64,000 bases of DNA from Tenacibaculum sp. AHE14PA (GTDB lineage Bacteria > Bacteroidota > Bacteroidia > Flavobacteriales > Flavobacteriaceae), in NCBI RefSeq assembly GCF_019278465.1, contig NZ_CP058983.1, positions 1,983,501 through 2,047,500 of the forward strand. Reading direction: 5' to 3'. This document shows, in pieces, positions 9,071-16,229 of the stretch. Numbering within the stretch: the first letter of the stretch is position 1; the number at the start of each line of letters is the position of its first letter. Made by a program: the position numbers and the translations under genes. The notes below the pieces were generated by a model, which searched no databases, was not told where the DNA came from, and saw only the letters and a list, made by a program, of their open reading frames with translations.

Positions 9071-9277
9071 TTAGTCTTCTACAAATTCTAAAATATCTGC
9101 TGGTTGACATTCTAAAGCTTTACAAATTGCTTCTAAAGTTGAAAACCGAATTGCCTTAGCTTTTCCTGATTTTAAGATGGATAAATTTGCCGTAGTAATT
9201 CCCACAATTTCTGCCAAATCCTTACTTTTCATCTTGCGTTTAGCAAGCATTACATCTAAGTTTACAATTATTGGCAT
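9071..9277 (-). CDS. XRE/Cro-type HTH regulator (YozG type)
   Basis: A 68-residue protein that is essentially one helix-turn-helix domain: KSKDLAEIVGITTANLSILKSGKAKAIRFSTLEAICKALECQPADIL. Such short regulators often sit directly after DUF2975 membrane proteins, as here: its ATG lies 2 bases past the stop of the preceding DUF2975 gene. The likely role is control of the DUF2975 unit, but targets are unknown. umuC follows 27 bases downstream. Confidence 0.9.
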   Translation of the reverse strand: MPIIVNLDVMLAKRKMKSKDLAEIVGITTANLSILKSGKAKAIRFSTLEAICKALECQPADILEFVED

Positions 9278-9279
9278 AC

Positions 9280-9843
9280 TTATATTGTTAAATCGTTTTC
9301 ATCTTGCAACTCATTTCCTTTAACTAAAATAAAAGAAATAAACTGAATAAATAATGCTACTAAAAATATAGGTAAACGCTTACTTATTGTTACTCCTATA
9401 ATATGCCCGAACTCATAGCCTGAGTTAGAAGGAGAATTACCTGGTGTTAAACTATATGACGAATCGGAAATTAACACACCTAATATAATATCTAAACTTG
9501 CAATTACGATTCCGTAAATAATTAATCCTTTTCCTATTGCTCTAAGTTTTTTACTGTTTTCTTCTGTAAACACTTTTGCTTTTGAAAAATTAAAAATTAC
9601 GTGTCTAAAATCAACTAATAGCAGCACCATATAAGTTATTAAACCTAAAGAAATAACCGCTAAAATATTATAAACAGTATCAGACCAATTTTCGGGTATT
9701 TGCATATTGAATAATAACAATCGTTCACTATCATTATTAAAAAAATAATACAGCACTTTATGTAATCTTTTTACAAAATCTAAAAATGCGCTTATTACTA
9801 ATAAGGTACAAAAAACCTTTAAAATATTTAATGTCGTTTTCAT
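9280..9843 (-). CDS. DUF2975 integral membrane protein (copy 1)
   Basis: A 187-residue protein with about four hydrophobic helices (near residues 8-25, 57-80, 105-128, 157-178) and the FSKAKVFTEENSKKLRAIGKGLIIYG signature region of DUF2975. The C terminus ends ENDLTI, shared by the two other copies next to it. The stop lies 2 bases from the XRE start, so the genes are translationally close. Function unknown; the family pairs with small XRE regulators. Confidence 0.85.
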   Translation of the reverse strand: MKTTLNILKVFCTLLVISAFLDFVKRLHKVLYYFFNNDSERLLLFNMQIPENWSDTVYNILAVISLGLITYMVLLLVDFRHVIFNFSKAKVFTEENSKKLRAIGKGLIIYGIVIASLDIILGVLISDSSYSLTPGNSPSNSGYEFGHIIGVTISKRLPIFLVALFIQFISFILVKGNELQDENDLTI

Positions 9844-9846
9844 AAT

Positions 9847-10349
9847 TTATATGGTTAGGTCGTTTTCTTGTTTCATGTTTTTAGATACTTTAAAAATTTC
9901 TGAAAGCACCACAAAAAACAACCCGAAGCAAATACATAAATAATGTGCGCTAATTCCGAAATCAAAACTTATTCTAGATTCAATAACTAGTTTTAACCCA
10001 ACTTCACTTATAATCATTAATAAACCTGCTATCATTAAAATATTTCCTGCTGATTTTAAGTTTGCAATTACTTTTTCTGTAAAAATTCGAGCGCAAACAA
10101 ATTCATTTAACACCAATCTGAATTTATAAACTGTGTAATAAATCAACAGATAAGAAAGTAAAAAATAGCAAGAAAAACTTTGTGTAGTATCGTTACACTT
10201 TCGGCGATATCTATCTTTAAAAAATCACTTGTAATATTTTCTGACAGTATAAAAACCGCTGGAATTCCTAAAATTAAAAAAGGAACTACGCAACTTCTGC
10301 TAATAAAAAGAAAGTCAACCAAGCTTTTTAGAATGTATAATTTTCTCAT
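9847..10349 (-). pseudogene. DUF2975 membrane protein (copy 2), split by a frameshift
   Basis: Two adjacent frames together make one DUF2975 protein. The first (10349 to 10143) gives 68 residues beginning MRKLYILKSLVDFLF and ending FYFLIC. The second (10146 to 9847, apparent TTG start) gives 99 residues including FVCARIFTEKVIANLKSAGN and the shared ENDLTI ending. By comparison with copies 1 and 3 the second frame lacks an N-terminal half and the first lacks a C-terminal half. The break is at TGTTGA near 10143-10148; one base would restore the frame. It may be a true mutation or a sequencing error; no slippery heptamer is seen. Confidence 0.75.
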
Positions 10350-10352
10350 AAT

Positions 10353-10868
10353 TTATATTGTTAAATCGTTTTCTGATTGAATTTCAATTCCTCTTTTCAC
10401 AATTTGTGCAAAAATGAAAATGATTCCTGCTAAAAAGATAAAATCACTCGAAAATAAGTCCATCGTAAAATCATAGCGTTTTGCTAAAAACTGAACATGT
10501 GTATTGTGTATTATTGCTAAAATCCATAAGCCAAAAATGGTATAACTAATTCTGTTCATCAACATTAAAACCGCTACGTTAAAAGGGTTTTGTAAATTTA
10601 AACTACTCAATAATTTAATCACTAAAAACGCGATGTAAGCTTCGGTTGCAAACAACAATACTTTATAACTTACAATAAGCGTGTATTGCCAAAAACTATA
10701 ATTGTAGTATTCGTTTAAGTTTAGTCCTTCAAATAAATTTCTTGACACCTCAGGAGTACCAATACTTAAAAAGTATAAAAACAGCATAGTTCCGGCTTTT
10801 ATCAATAAGCCGATAAATACTGCCCAAGAAATAAATTTCATCGCTTTTAATAATTGATTTGTTTTCAT
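10353..10868 (-). CDS. DUF2975 integral membrane protein (copy 3)
   Basis: A 171-residue protein with about four hydrophobic helices and the same layout as copies 1 and 2, ending IQSENDLTI. The AIVFL-rich segment before NLQNPFNVAVLMLMNRISY corresponds to the conserved DUF2975 core. It is the first gene of a minus-strand run (three DUF2975 copies, XRE regulator, umuC, umuD) and each copy is followed by nearly the same short spacer, which points to tandem duplication. Function unknown. Confidence 0.82.
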   Translation of the reverse strand: MKTNQLLKAMKFISWAVFIGLLIKAGTMLFLYFLSIGTPEVSRNLFEGLNLNEYYNYSFWQYTLIVSYKVLLFATEAYIAFLVIKLLSSLNLQNPFNVAVLMLMNRISYTIFGLWILAIIHNTHVQFLAKRYDFTMDLFSSDFIFLAGIIFIFAQIVKRGIEIQSENDLTI

Positions 10869-10912
10869 TTTATATTTTTTTGATTCTATATCCGTTTTAA
10901 TAATTTAGATTA

Positions 10913-10995
10913 CGTCAACCTGAACTTGTTTCAGGTTCACATCAAAACTACAGTTTACTATAAGAATGTGATTCTGAAATAAATTCAGAATGACG
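10913..10995. repeat. REP-like palindrome pair (CTGAA type)
   Basis: Two palindromes in inverted orientation: CGTCAACCTGAACTTGTTTC followed by AGGTTCACA, then about 30 bases, then ATTCTGAAATAAATTCAGAA plus TGACG. The same family (CGTCA-NN-CTGAA, about 10 bases, TTTCAG-NN-TC) recurs at 54645-54736, 55034-55125 and 60307-60337. Confidence 0.75.
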
Positions 10996-11049
10996 GATTA
11001 ACATTTAGTCCTAAATTCATTTACACTGCAAATATAATAAAATTATCGA

Positions 11050-11072
11050 AAAACAATAATTTATTGTTTTTT
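11050..11072. promoter_or_regulatory. Perfect palindrome upstream of the Lrp-type gene (candidate operator)
   Basis: AAAAACAATAA, one T, then TTATTGTTTTT: 11-bp arms without mismatch, 32 bases before the Lrp start. Lrp-family proteins often bind such A/T-rich palindromes to regulate themselves. A TATTTTTG at 11094-11101 could be the -7 element, which would place the transcript start at or near the ATG. Confidence 0.5.
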
Positions 11073-11104
11073 ATTGATAATTAAACTTTTCTTATTTTTG
11101 CCGT

Positions 11105-11566
11105 ATGATTAAGAAATTAAAGATTGACGGAATTGATAAAATCATTATCAAACGATTGGTTGCAGATGCTCGTACGCCTATTTTAAGCATTGCTCGTGAA
11201 GTAGGAATTTCAGGAGCTGCAATTCATCAACGTTTACGAAAACTAGAAGCTTCCGATTTAATCGACGGTTATAAAATGGTGCTAAATCCTAAAGCTTTAG
11301 GTTATAACACAACTGCTTTTGTAGGTGTTTTTTTAGATTCATCTAGCATGTATTCATCAGCAATAAAACGTTTAAAAGAAATTCCTGAAATTGTTGAAAG
11401 CCACTATACAACTGGTAACTATGCTATTTTTATTAAAATACTATGTAAAAACAACGAAGATTTAATGCATTTGTTAAATAAAGATATTCAGAACATAAAA
11501 GGGGTTTCAAGAACAGAAACTTTTATATCTTTAGACCAACAAATAGACCGACAAATAAAAATTTAA
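11105..11566 (+). CDS. Lrp/AsnC family transcriptional regulator
   Basis: A 153-residue protein with an N-terminal helix-turn-helix (IDGIDKIIIKRLVADARTPILSIAREVGISGAAIHQRLRKLEAS, about residues 7-52) and a C-terminal RAM/AsnC ligand-binding domain (TGNYAIFIKILCKNNEDLMHLL). Family members sense amino acids and act as octameric regulators. The effector is unknown. The HupE/UreJ gene follows after 9 bases, so the two are probably co-transcribed. A perfect palindrome upstream suggests autoregulation. Confidence 0.93.
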   Translation: MIKKLKIDGIDKIIIKRLVADARTPILSIAREVGISGAAIHQRLRKLEASDLIDGYKMVLNPKALGYNTTAFVGVFLDSSSMYSSAIKRLKEIPEIVESHYTTGNYAIFIKILCKNNEDLMHLLNKDIQNIKGVSRTETFISLDQQIDRQIKI

Positions 11567-11575
11567 AAACCCCGA

Positions 11576-12157
11576 ATGAACGAATTTATTTTCTACTTTA
11601 AAATGGGCTTATTTCATGTACTTGATATTAGAGCTTACGATCATATTTTATTTTTAATAGTACTTGCCGTTGTATACTTATTTAAACAATGGACAAAAGT
11701 ATTATGGCTTATCACATTATTTACCATTGGGCATTCTATAACCTTAGCTTTATCGGCTTACGGAATTTTAAATGTGAATAGTAATTTGGTGGAGTTTTTA
11801 ATTCCGTTAACCATTTTTATAACCGGTTTAATGAACGTATTAACCGCTAAAAAAGCATCTGTAGGAAAAGAAAATCAGAATTTATTTTTTGCCCTTTTCT
11901 TCGGATTAATTCACGGGCTCGGTTTCTCGAATTACTTTAAAATAATGATAGGTAAAACTTCCGATAAACTTGTACCTTTATTAGAGTTCGCAATTGGTGT
12001 AGAAGCTGCACAGATTATTATCGTTTTAATCATTTTATTGATAGGAACCTTAGCGCAATCTATATTTGGTGTAAATCGTCGCGATTGGATTTTAATTATC
12101 TCATCAATCGTTATTGGTTTTGCTTTTCAAATGATGGTAAACCGCGTTTTTTGGTAA
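11576..12157 (+). CDS. HupE/UreJ family membrane protein
   Basis: A 193-residue protein with about six hydrophobic helices. The N-terminal pattern GLFHVLDIRAYDHILFLIVL and the later FFGLIHGLGFSNYFK, with conserved His and Asp residues, match HupE/UreJ proteins, which are linked to nickel transport in other bacteria. No hydrogenase or urease gene is present in this window, so the substrate is open. It lies 9 bases after the Lrp-type gene. Confidence 0.85.
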   Translation: MNEFIFYFKMGLFHVLDIRAYDHILFLIVLAVVYLFKQWTKVLWLITLFTIGHSITLALSAYGILNVNSNLVEFLIPLTIFITGLMNVLTAKKASVGKENQNLFFALFFGLIHGLGFSNYFKIMIGKTSDKLVPLLEFAIGVEAAQIIIVLIILLIGTLAQSIFGVNRRDWILIISSIVIGFAFQMMVNRVFW

Positions 12158-12216
12158 AAGTTTAACCATACACCTTTTTTAATCTACCTATATTAGCACT
12201 TCACACAACTTTAATT

Positions 12217-12645
12217 TTGAGCAAAAAACAATTAAAATACGACAAAGCCTATTTAAAAATGGCGCAAGAATGGGGTAAATTATCGCATTGTAAACGTAAA
12301 CAAGTAGGTGCCATAATTGTTAAAGATCGTATGATAATTTCTGACGGATACAACGGTACGCCATCAGGATTTGAAAATTATTGTGAAGACGAAGAAGGCT
12401 ATACAAAATGGTATGTTTTACATGCCGAAGCCAATGCTATTTTAAAAGTTGCTGCCTCTACACAATCATGCAAAGGAGCTACTTTATACATTACACTTTC
12501 TCCTTGCCAACAATGCAGCAAATTAATACACCAAGCAGGTATAAAACGTGTTGTATATGCTGAAGCTTACAAAGATTCTTCTGGAGTCGATTTTTTAGAA
12601 AAAGCAGGTGTTGATTTAACCAATTTACCTTATGAACAAGAATAA
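12217..12645 (+). CDS. Deoxycytidylate (dCMP) deaminase, ComEB type
   Basis: A 142-residue zinc-dependent deaminase that makes dUMP from dCMP for dTMP synthesis. The catalytic zinc site is HAE (H69, E71) and PCQQC (C97, C100). NGTPSGFENYCEDE is the dCMP-binding segment typical of the family. The start is TTG at 12217, chosen because it places MSKKQLKYDKAYLKMA at the N terminus as in homologues and no ATG lies nearby. The stop overlaps the next gene by 14 bases, suggesting coupling. Confidence 0.93.
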   Translation: MSKKQLKYDKAYLKMAQEWGKLSHCKRKQVGAIIVKDRMIISDGYNGTPSGFENYCEDEEGYTKWYVLHAEANAILKVAASTQSCKGATLYITLSPCQQCSKLIHQAGIKRVVYAEAYKDSSGVDFLEKAGVDLTNLPYEQE

Positions 12646-14197
12646 CCTCCCTATATATTTTTCAATCGCCGTAGTTTTCGGTATTCTTATCGGAACTTTT
12701 TTTAGCAACGGAAGCTCAACTAATTTTATTGGCAAAAGCTCATCCAGCGAAAAAAAGATAAAACGACTCATTGATTATATTCAGAGTGATTATGTTGATA
12801 ATGTAAATACTGATGAATTACTAGACGGAGCAATTACCGAAATGCTAGGCAAGTTAGATCCGCATTCAGTATATATTCCAAAAGAAAATCTACAGCTAAT
12901 TACCGAAAACATGCAAGGTAATTTTGTAGGAATCGGTGTGCAATTTCGTGTAATTGGCGATACTATTACCGTTATTTCACCAATTAAAGGAGGACCAAGT
13001 ATTAAAGAAGGTGTTAAAGCTGGTGACAGGATTTTAATGGCAAATAAAGATACTTTGTATGGTAAAAACCTACAAACTCCTCAAATAATGAAAGCCCTAA
13101 AAGGCAAACCAAATACGAAAGTAGACGTTCAGATTTATAGAAAAACAACTGATAGTATTTTTAATGTAACCATAAACAGAGGCAAAGTAAATATTAAAAG
13201 TGTTGATATTGCCTACATGCTAAACGACAGTGTTGGCTACATAAAGTTAAACCGTTTTGCACGTAATTCTTACCGAGAATTTAAAACATCTTTAGATGCT
13301 CTTAAAGAAACCGGAATGACCGATTTAGTACTCGATCTTCGTGGAAATGGTGGTGGATTTATTGATATTGCTAATAGTATTGTTGATGAGTTTTTAGAAG
13401 ATGATAAATTAATCGTTTTCACAAAAAATAATAAAGGAGACATTAATGAATCTTTTGCTACCAATAAAGGTGATTTTGAAAAAGGTGGTTTGTATGTTTT
13501 AATTGATGAAAACTCTGCTTCGGCTTCAGAAATTGTTGCGGGTGCTTTACAAGACAACGATAAAGGAATTATCATCGGGCGTCGTTCTTTTGGTAAAGGA
13601 TTAGTGCAACAAGAAATGGATTTAGGTGATGGTTCTGCTGTTCGTTTAACAACGGCTCGCTATTACACTCCAACTGGTAGATCTATTCAGAAACCATACA
13701 CAAAAGAAGCACCTTCTTCTATTTATGCAAACGATTTAGAGAATAGGTATTCTAACGGTGAATTATTTAACAGAGATAGTATAAAAACTATTGATAGCTT
13801 AAAATTTACAACTCCGAAAGGTAAAATAGTATTTGGTGGAGGCGGAATAATTCCCGATCATTTTGTTGCTGTTGACACCTCTACTTATGTTCCTACCATA
13901 TTTTTTAGACCTTTAAATAATTTCGCATTTACCTACGTAGATACAAATCGCAAAAAGCTAGAGAACACAACTGTTAGCGATTTTATTGATAATTTTGACA
14001 CAAATAATGAAGTGTCTAATGAATTTTTAGCCAAACTTAAAAGCTATCGACTTTCTGAAAAAACAAAAAATCAACTTAAAAGAAACTTAAAAACATTAAT
14101 TGCTCGCGAACTTTTTAGCGACGAAGGTTTATATAAGGTAAACGAGATAGATGACAAAATGCTTCAAAAAGTATTTGAATTAGAAAAAGAGAATTAA
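12632..14197 (+). CDS. S41 family C-terminal processing peptidase
   Basis: A 521-residue protease with an N-terminal membrane anchor or signal (residues 7-25), a PDZ domain (about 85-180, GIGVQFRVIGDTITVISP and GVKAGDRIL) and the S41 catalytic core. The serine is S297 in ENSASASEIVAG and the lysine K322 in RRSFGKGLVQ, with the expected 25-residue spacing. CtpA/Prc-type enzymes degrade or process proteins in the envelope. It overlaps the dCMP deaminase gene by 14 bases and meets the MOSC gene tail-to-tail with a 4-base overlap. Confidence 0.95.
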   Translation: MNKNNLPIYFSIAVVFGILIGTFFSNGSSTNFIGKSSSSEKKIKRLIDYIQSDYVDNVNTDELLDGAITEMLGKLDPHSVYIPKENLQLITENMQGNFVGIGVQFRVIGDTITVISPIKGGPSIKEGVKAGDRILMANKDTLYGKNLQTPQIMKALKGKPNTKVDVQIYRKTTDSIFNVTINRGKVNIKSVDIAYMLNDSVGYIKLNRFARNSYREFKTSLDALKETGMTDLVLDLRGNGGGFIDIANSIVDEFLEDDKLIVFTKNNKGDINESFATNKGDFEKGGLYVLIDENSASASEIVAGALQDNDKGIIIGRRSFGKGLVQQEMDLGDGSAVRLTTARYYTPTGRSIQKPYTKEAPSSIYANDLENRYSNGELFNRDSIKTIDSLKFTTPKGKIVFGGGGIIPDHFVAVDTSTYVPTIFFRPLNNFAFTYVDTNRKKLENTTVSDFIDNFDTNNEVSNEFLAKLKSYRLSEKTKNQLKRNLKTLIARELFSDEGLYKVNEIDDKMLQKVFELEKEN

Positions 14198-14751
14198 ACT
14201 TCTTTTTCTACTCTTTTATTTTGATAAACAGCCGTAATTGTTAAATTCTCAGGAAAAGATTTTATTTGCACAAATTTATCTCCTATTTTCACAAAACCAG
14301 TTTGTATTATTTTAAAATAAAGACCTGGAAAATTTTGTTTCCAAAATTGTTTTACCATTTTCATATCATTAAATCGAACGCCTAATTTTAAACAAGGCAA
14401 GCGTGGTTTTGTTACCTCTAAAATAGTTTCACCAACCTTAAAGATATCGCCTACATGAAGTTTCGATTCATCTAAATCATCAATCGTTAGGTTCTCGCCA
14501 AACATTCCTAATTGCCAATCTAAATTTGGGTGTATTGTTTTCCAATACTCATAATGCTTTAAAGAATATGCGTAGACCGCCTGATCGATTCCACCATGGT
14601 TTTCTCTATCGCATACAGTATCGCCAACAACGTCTTCTATATCTAAAAAAATAGGTGCAGTTACTGGGTATTTAAAAATCCCTGTAGTAATGATTTCTCC
14701 TTTCCAATTAACTTCCTTTTTATCGCCGATATTTGTAGATACAATTTTCAT
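14194..14751 (-). CDS. MOSC domain-containing protein
   Basis: A 185-residue YiiM-like protein. The MOSC core is visible: GIFKYPVTAPIFLDIEDVVGD, then DRENHGGIDQAVYAY, then GMFGENLTIDDLDESKLHVGDIFKVGETILEVTKPRLPCLKLG with the conserved Cys. MOSC proteins handle molybdenum cofactor sulfur or detoxify N-hydroxylated compounds; the exact reaction is unknown here. Its leader carries two GGGG motifs (at 14782-14788 and 14822-14826, read on the minus strand), of interest given the hairpins nearby. Confidence 0.9.
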   Translation of the reverse strand: MKIVSTNIGDKKEVNWKGEIITTGIFKYPVTAPIFLDIEDVVGDTVCDRENHGGIDQAVYAYSLKHYEYWKTIHPNLDWQLGMFGENLTIDDLDESKLHVGDIFKVGETILEVTKPRLPCLKLGVRFNDMKMVKQFWKQNFPGLYFKIIQTGFVKIGDKFVQIKSFPENLTITAVYQNKRVEKEV

Positions 14752-14861
14752 TTAATGTCATTTTTATTTAAAAAAAGCTTTTCTCCCCTCAAAACACTCA
14801 TACCTTTTTATCACACGTTACGCCCCTATTTAAACCCACTAAAGAATTATGTTTCAAACAA

Positions 14862-14889
14862 ATAACTATAACTAATTATATTTACATCA
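14862..14889 (+). promoter_or_regulatory. Possible promoter for the GGGG-loop RNA
   Basis: TATATTTA (14878-14885) resembles the -7 element TAnnTTTG. The -33 part is weak: GTTTC at 14851-14855 is 22 bases upstream. Transcription would begin near 14890, at the first hairpin. Confidence 0.3.
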
Positions 14890-15034
14890 GTTAAGATATA
14901 ATAAGGGGATTATTTTAACTGACTAATTAAGAATACACGTAGGGGTGACATTCTTAATAAAAACGTTCAAAAAAAGGAGCTTTAAGATATAATCCATAAA
15001 GGGGAGATTATATTTTACACCTCCTTTTTTTTAT
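14888..15034 (+). ncRNA. Putative small RNA with three GGGG-loop hairpins
   Basis: Three consecutive stem-loops each expose a G4 run. Hairpin 1: CAGTTAA (14888-14894) pairs with TTAACTG (14915-14921), plus ATAAT/ATTAT, loop AAGGGG. Hairpin 2: TTAAGAAT (14927-14934) with ATTCTTAA (14950-14957), AGGGG in the loop. Hairpin 3: GGAG (14976-14979) with CTCC (15021-15024) around TAAGATATAATC / GATTATATTTTA, loop CATAAAGGGGA, ending in an eight-T run as a terminator. No open frame of note lies within. A fourth, separate hairpin (ATTTC GGGGA GAAAT, 15181-15195) lies downstream. The arrangement recalls RNAs that sequester GGA-binding proteins, but that is inference. Confidence 0.5.
14969..15034. terminator. 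Bidirectional terminator hairpin
   Basis: An A7 run, GGAG, a long inner stem, CTCC and a T8 run make a terminator readable on both strands. It can end the small RNA on the plus strand and the response-regulator transcript on the minus strand, whose stop is at 15219. Confidence 0.65.
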
Positions 15035-15218
15035 TTCTCTACTATTATTTAAACAAAAACGTTTATATCATTTCTATACACGCTTATACTTAAATAGTAT
15101 TCATTTAAAGATTTACTTTACAAAAAAACTTAATAGAAGTATACTTTTGAAATAGTTAAAAGCGGTAATTAACATAACTAATTTCGGGGAGAAATACATT
15201 GTGTTTTTTACTGCTTTC

Positions 15219-15962
15219 TTATCTAAAAATAGTATTATTCTTTATAAACTGATTCTTGAAGCGTTCACTAAATAATATTTTGTGATTATTTTGTAAAACC
15301 AATAAATTATCTTCAAAATAAATCTCTTTAATCTTTGCTGTGTTCACCAAATAGTTTCTGTGAGTTTGCGCAAAATCGATATCACCAAGTAATTCTTTAA
15401 TTTTGGTTAACGATAATTTTATTAGATAATCATCTTCATCACAAACCAGTTTACAGTATTTTTCTTTTACTTCTATATAAATAATAGATTGTATATCAAC
15501 CTTCATAATACTTCGTTTCTTTTTTACGAATAAAAAAGACGGACTTATAATCGCATTTTTATCATTTAAACTAATACTACTTGACTGTTCATGAAACTTC
15601 TCTAGAGCTAACTCCAATGAATATAACAACTCTAATTTGTTAAATGGTTTTAATAAATAGGTATATGGCTTAGTAAGTTTAGCTTCATCAAACACTAATT
15701 TACTTTGCATACTTGTTAAAAATAAAAAAGGGGCTTCTATACCTTGCTTATTCAAGCGATGTCCTAACGAAATTCCTTCCGGTTTTCCGTCAATCATAAT
15801 ATCAAGAAGAATAACGTCAAAAAACCTGTTTTTTATTTCTTTTTCAGCTTCAGTAGCATTTTTAACATGAATAACTTCGTAATTATTATCTTCTAAAAAA
15901 TCAATAATCTCTGTAGCCTCCTCATCTAAATCTTCTAAAAGTAGTAACCGTAAATTAGTCAT
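15219..15962 (-). CDS. LytTR-type response regulator
   Basis: A 247-residue two-component regulator. The receiver domain (residues 4-118) has acidic E10-D11, phospho-acceptor D54 in VILLDIMID and K105 in LLKPF. The C-terminal LytTR DNA-binding domain (about 145-245) shows DIQSIIYIEVKEKYCKLVC and FAQTHRNYLVN. It lies downstream of the TPR histidine kinase on the same strand, but 267 bases separate them and these contain a terminator and a REP pair, so it may have its own promoter. The kinase is the probable partner. Confidence 0.93.
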   Translation of the reverse strand: MTNLRLLLLEDLDEEATEIIDFLEDNNYEVIHVKNATEAEKEIKNRFFDVILLDIMIDGKPEGISLGHRLNKQGIEAPFLFLTSMQSKLVFDEAKLTKPYTYLLKPFNKLELLYSLELALEKFHEQSSSISLNDKNAIISPSFLFVKKKRSIMKVDIQSIIYIEVKEKYCKLVCDEDDYLIKLSLTKIKELLGDIDFAQTHRNYLVNTAKIKEIYFEDNLLVLQNNHKILFSERFKNQFIKNNTIFR

Positions 15963-16065
15963 CAGTTTTTATGTTTAAAGTATTCGCTTACGAAGATACT
16001 TATTCTGATGCTAAATTTTCACTAAAAATAATACTTCGTTCCGCTCACAATAACTAGCGTCAGCT

Positions 16066-16144
16066 CATTACGAGGAAGAATTACAAAGCAATCTTAATAT
16101 TTAGAACTCCCAAAATACAGATTGCTTCGTGCCTCGCAATGACG
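16066..16144. repeat. REP-like pair (CATTACGAGG type)
   Basis: CATTACGAGGAAGAATTACA and AAGCAATCTTAA, then a short spacer, then CAGATTGCTTCGTGCCTCGC and AATGACG. The two halves are inverted copies and can form one long hairpin. Related units are at 18498-18582 and 18590-18677. Confidence 0.75.
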
Positions 16145-16175
16145 GATGGTTCATCTTAAATGACGAAATAATTCA

Positions 16176-16214
16176 AAAAAGGTGTGAAAAAATACTAATG
16201 ATTTTTTCACCACG
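16176..16214 (-). terminator. Terminator after the histidine kinase
   Basis: Read on the minus strand: GGTGAAAAAAT, loop CATTAGT, ATTTTTTCACACC, then TTTTTTG. It lies just past the kinase stop at 16230 and suggests that most kinase transcripts end before the response regulator. Confidence 0.65.
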
Positions 16215-16229
16215 TGTATTACAATAAAA

